Source: Tubiluchus corallicola (Eukaryota > Priapulida > Priapulimorpha > Priapulimorphida > Tubiluchidae). Taken from it: DNA of 30,191 nt. The DNA lies in contig JAQGDQ010000721.1 in NCBI GenBank assembly GCA_030141605.1, forward strand, positions 77,501-107,691, read 5' to 3'. This document shows positions 30,143 to 30,191 of this stretch, piece after piece (positions within the stretch are counted from its first letter, which is position 1; the number at the start of each line of letters is the position of its first letter). Below the pieces are notes generated by a model. The model had not been told where the DNA came from, did no database searches, and was given only the letters and a program-made list of their open reading frames with translations. The position numbers were made by a program, and so were the translations under genes.

Positions 30143-30191
30143 CAAATAGTCCATAAGTCGGCAATTAAGTTTTTCTAGTTATTCACATGTT
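30143..30191. repeat. Dispersed repeat, copy 3 of 3, cut by window end
   Basis: AGTCCATAAGTCGGCAATTA followed by AGTTTTTCTAGTTATTCACA matches the start of the 27930 copy. It lies about 20 bases upstream of an ACIN1 acceptor on the minus strand. Confidence 0.75.

Overview
This is eukaryotic, invertebrate-animal-type DNA: AT-rich, with short exons joined by GT-AG introns, many short dispersed repeats and a very high load of minisatellites (roughly a quarter of the window). I cannot name the species from the sequence. Two convergent genes account for all the coding signal I can support. No tRNA, rRNA or CRISPR feature was recognised.

Plus strand, 1693-19903: the 3' part of PIGN, the GPI ethanolamine phosphate transferase 1 that adds ethanolamine phosphate to the first mannose of the GPI anchor precursor in the ER. 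Fifteen consecutive exons join in one reading frame (704 residues plus stop). They cover the end of the lumenal alkaline-phosphatase-like catalytic domain and the whole multi-spanning C-terminal membrane domain. Upstream exons, including the one with the catalytic threonine, lie before base 1.

Minus strand, 30125-22591: the last six exons of an Acinus (ACIN1) homologue. They encode a charged helical stretch, an Arg/Ser-rich segment, the diagnostic RNPS1/SAP18-binding motif, a second charged helix and a short Arg-rich tail. The RRM and SAP domains would lie beyond the right edge. The two genes converge; candidate poly(A) signals lie near 21207 (plus) and 21347-21394 (minus).

Introns. Large arrays sit at 114-1160 (54 bp unit), 4415-5036 (88 bp), 11386-12729 (about 55 bp), 14268-14925 (about 15 bp), 16132-16757 (37 bp, CpG-rich), 17773-18566 (about 30 bp), 18847-19236 (65 bp), 23797-25328 (26 bp), 25773-26712 (71 bp) and 26821-27297 (49 bp). 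Between them lie non-autonomous DNA transposons: four hAT-like elements with 8 bp target duplications (one nested in another), a pogo-like element with TA duplication, a TA-flanked MITE of about 390 bp in several copies, and further unclassified families shared by both genes.

The most striking pattern is that three tandem duplications straddle exon-intron junctions: a doubled acceptor in PIGN, six tandem donors in PIGN and fourteen tandem donors in ACIN1. In each case only one copy of the splice site keeps the reading frame. Several other arrays begin or end within about 10-65 bp of a splice site. A second observation is that the TA MITE carries DR1-type nuclear receptor half-site pairs at both ends and has spread about ten of them through the window.
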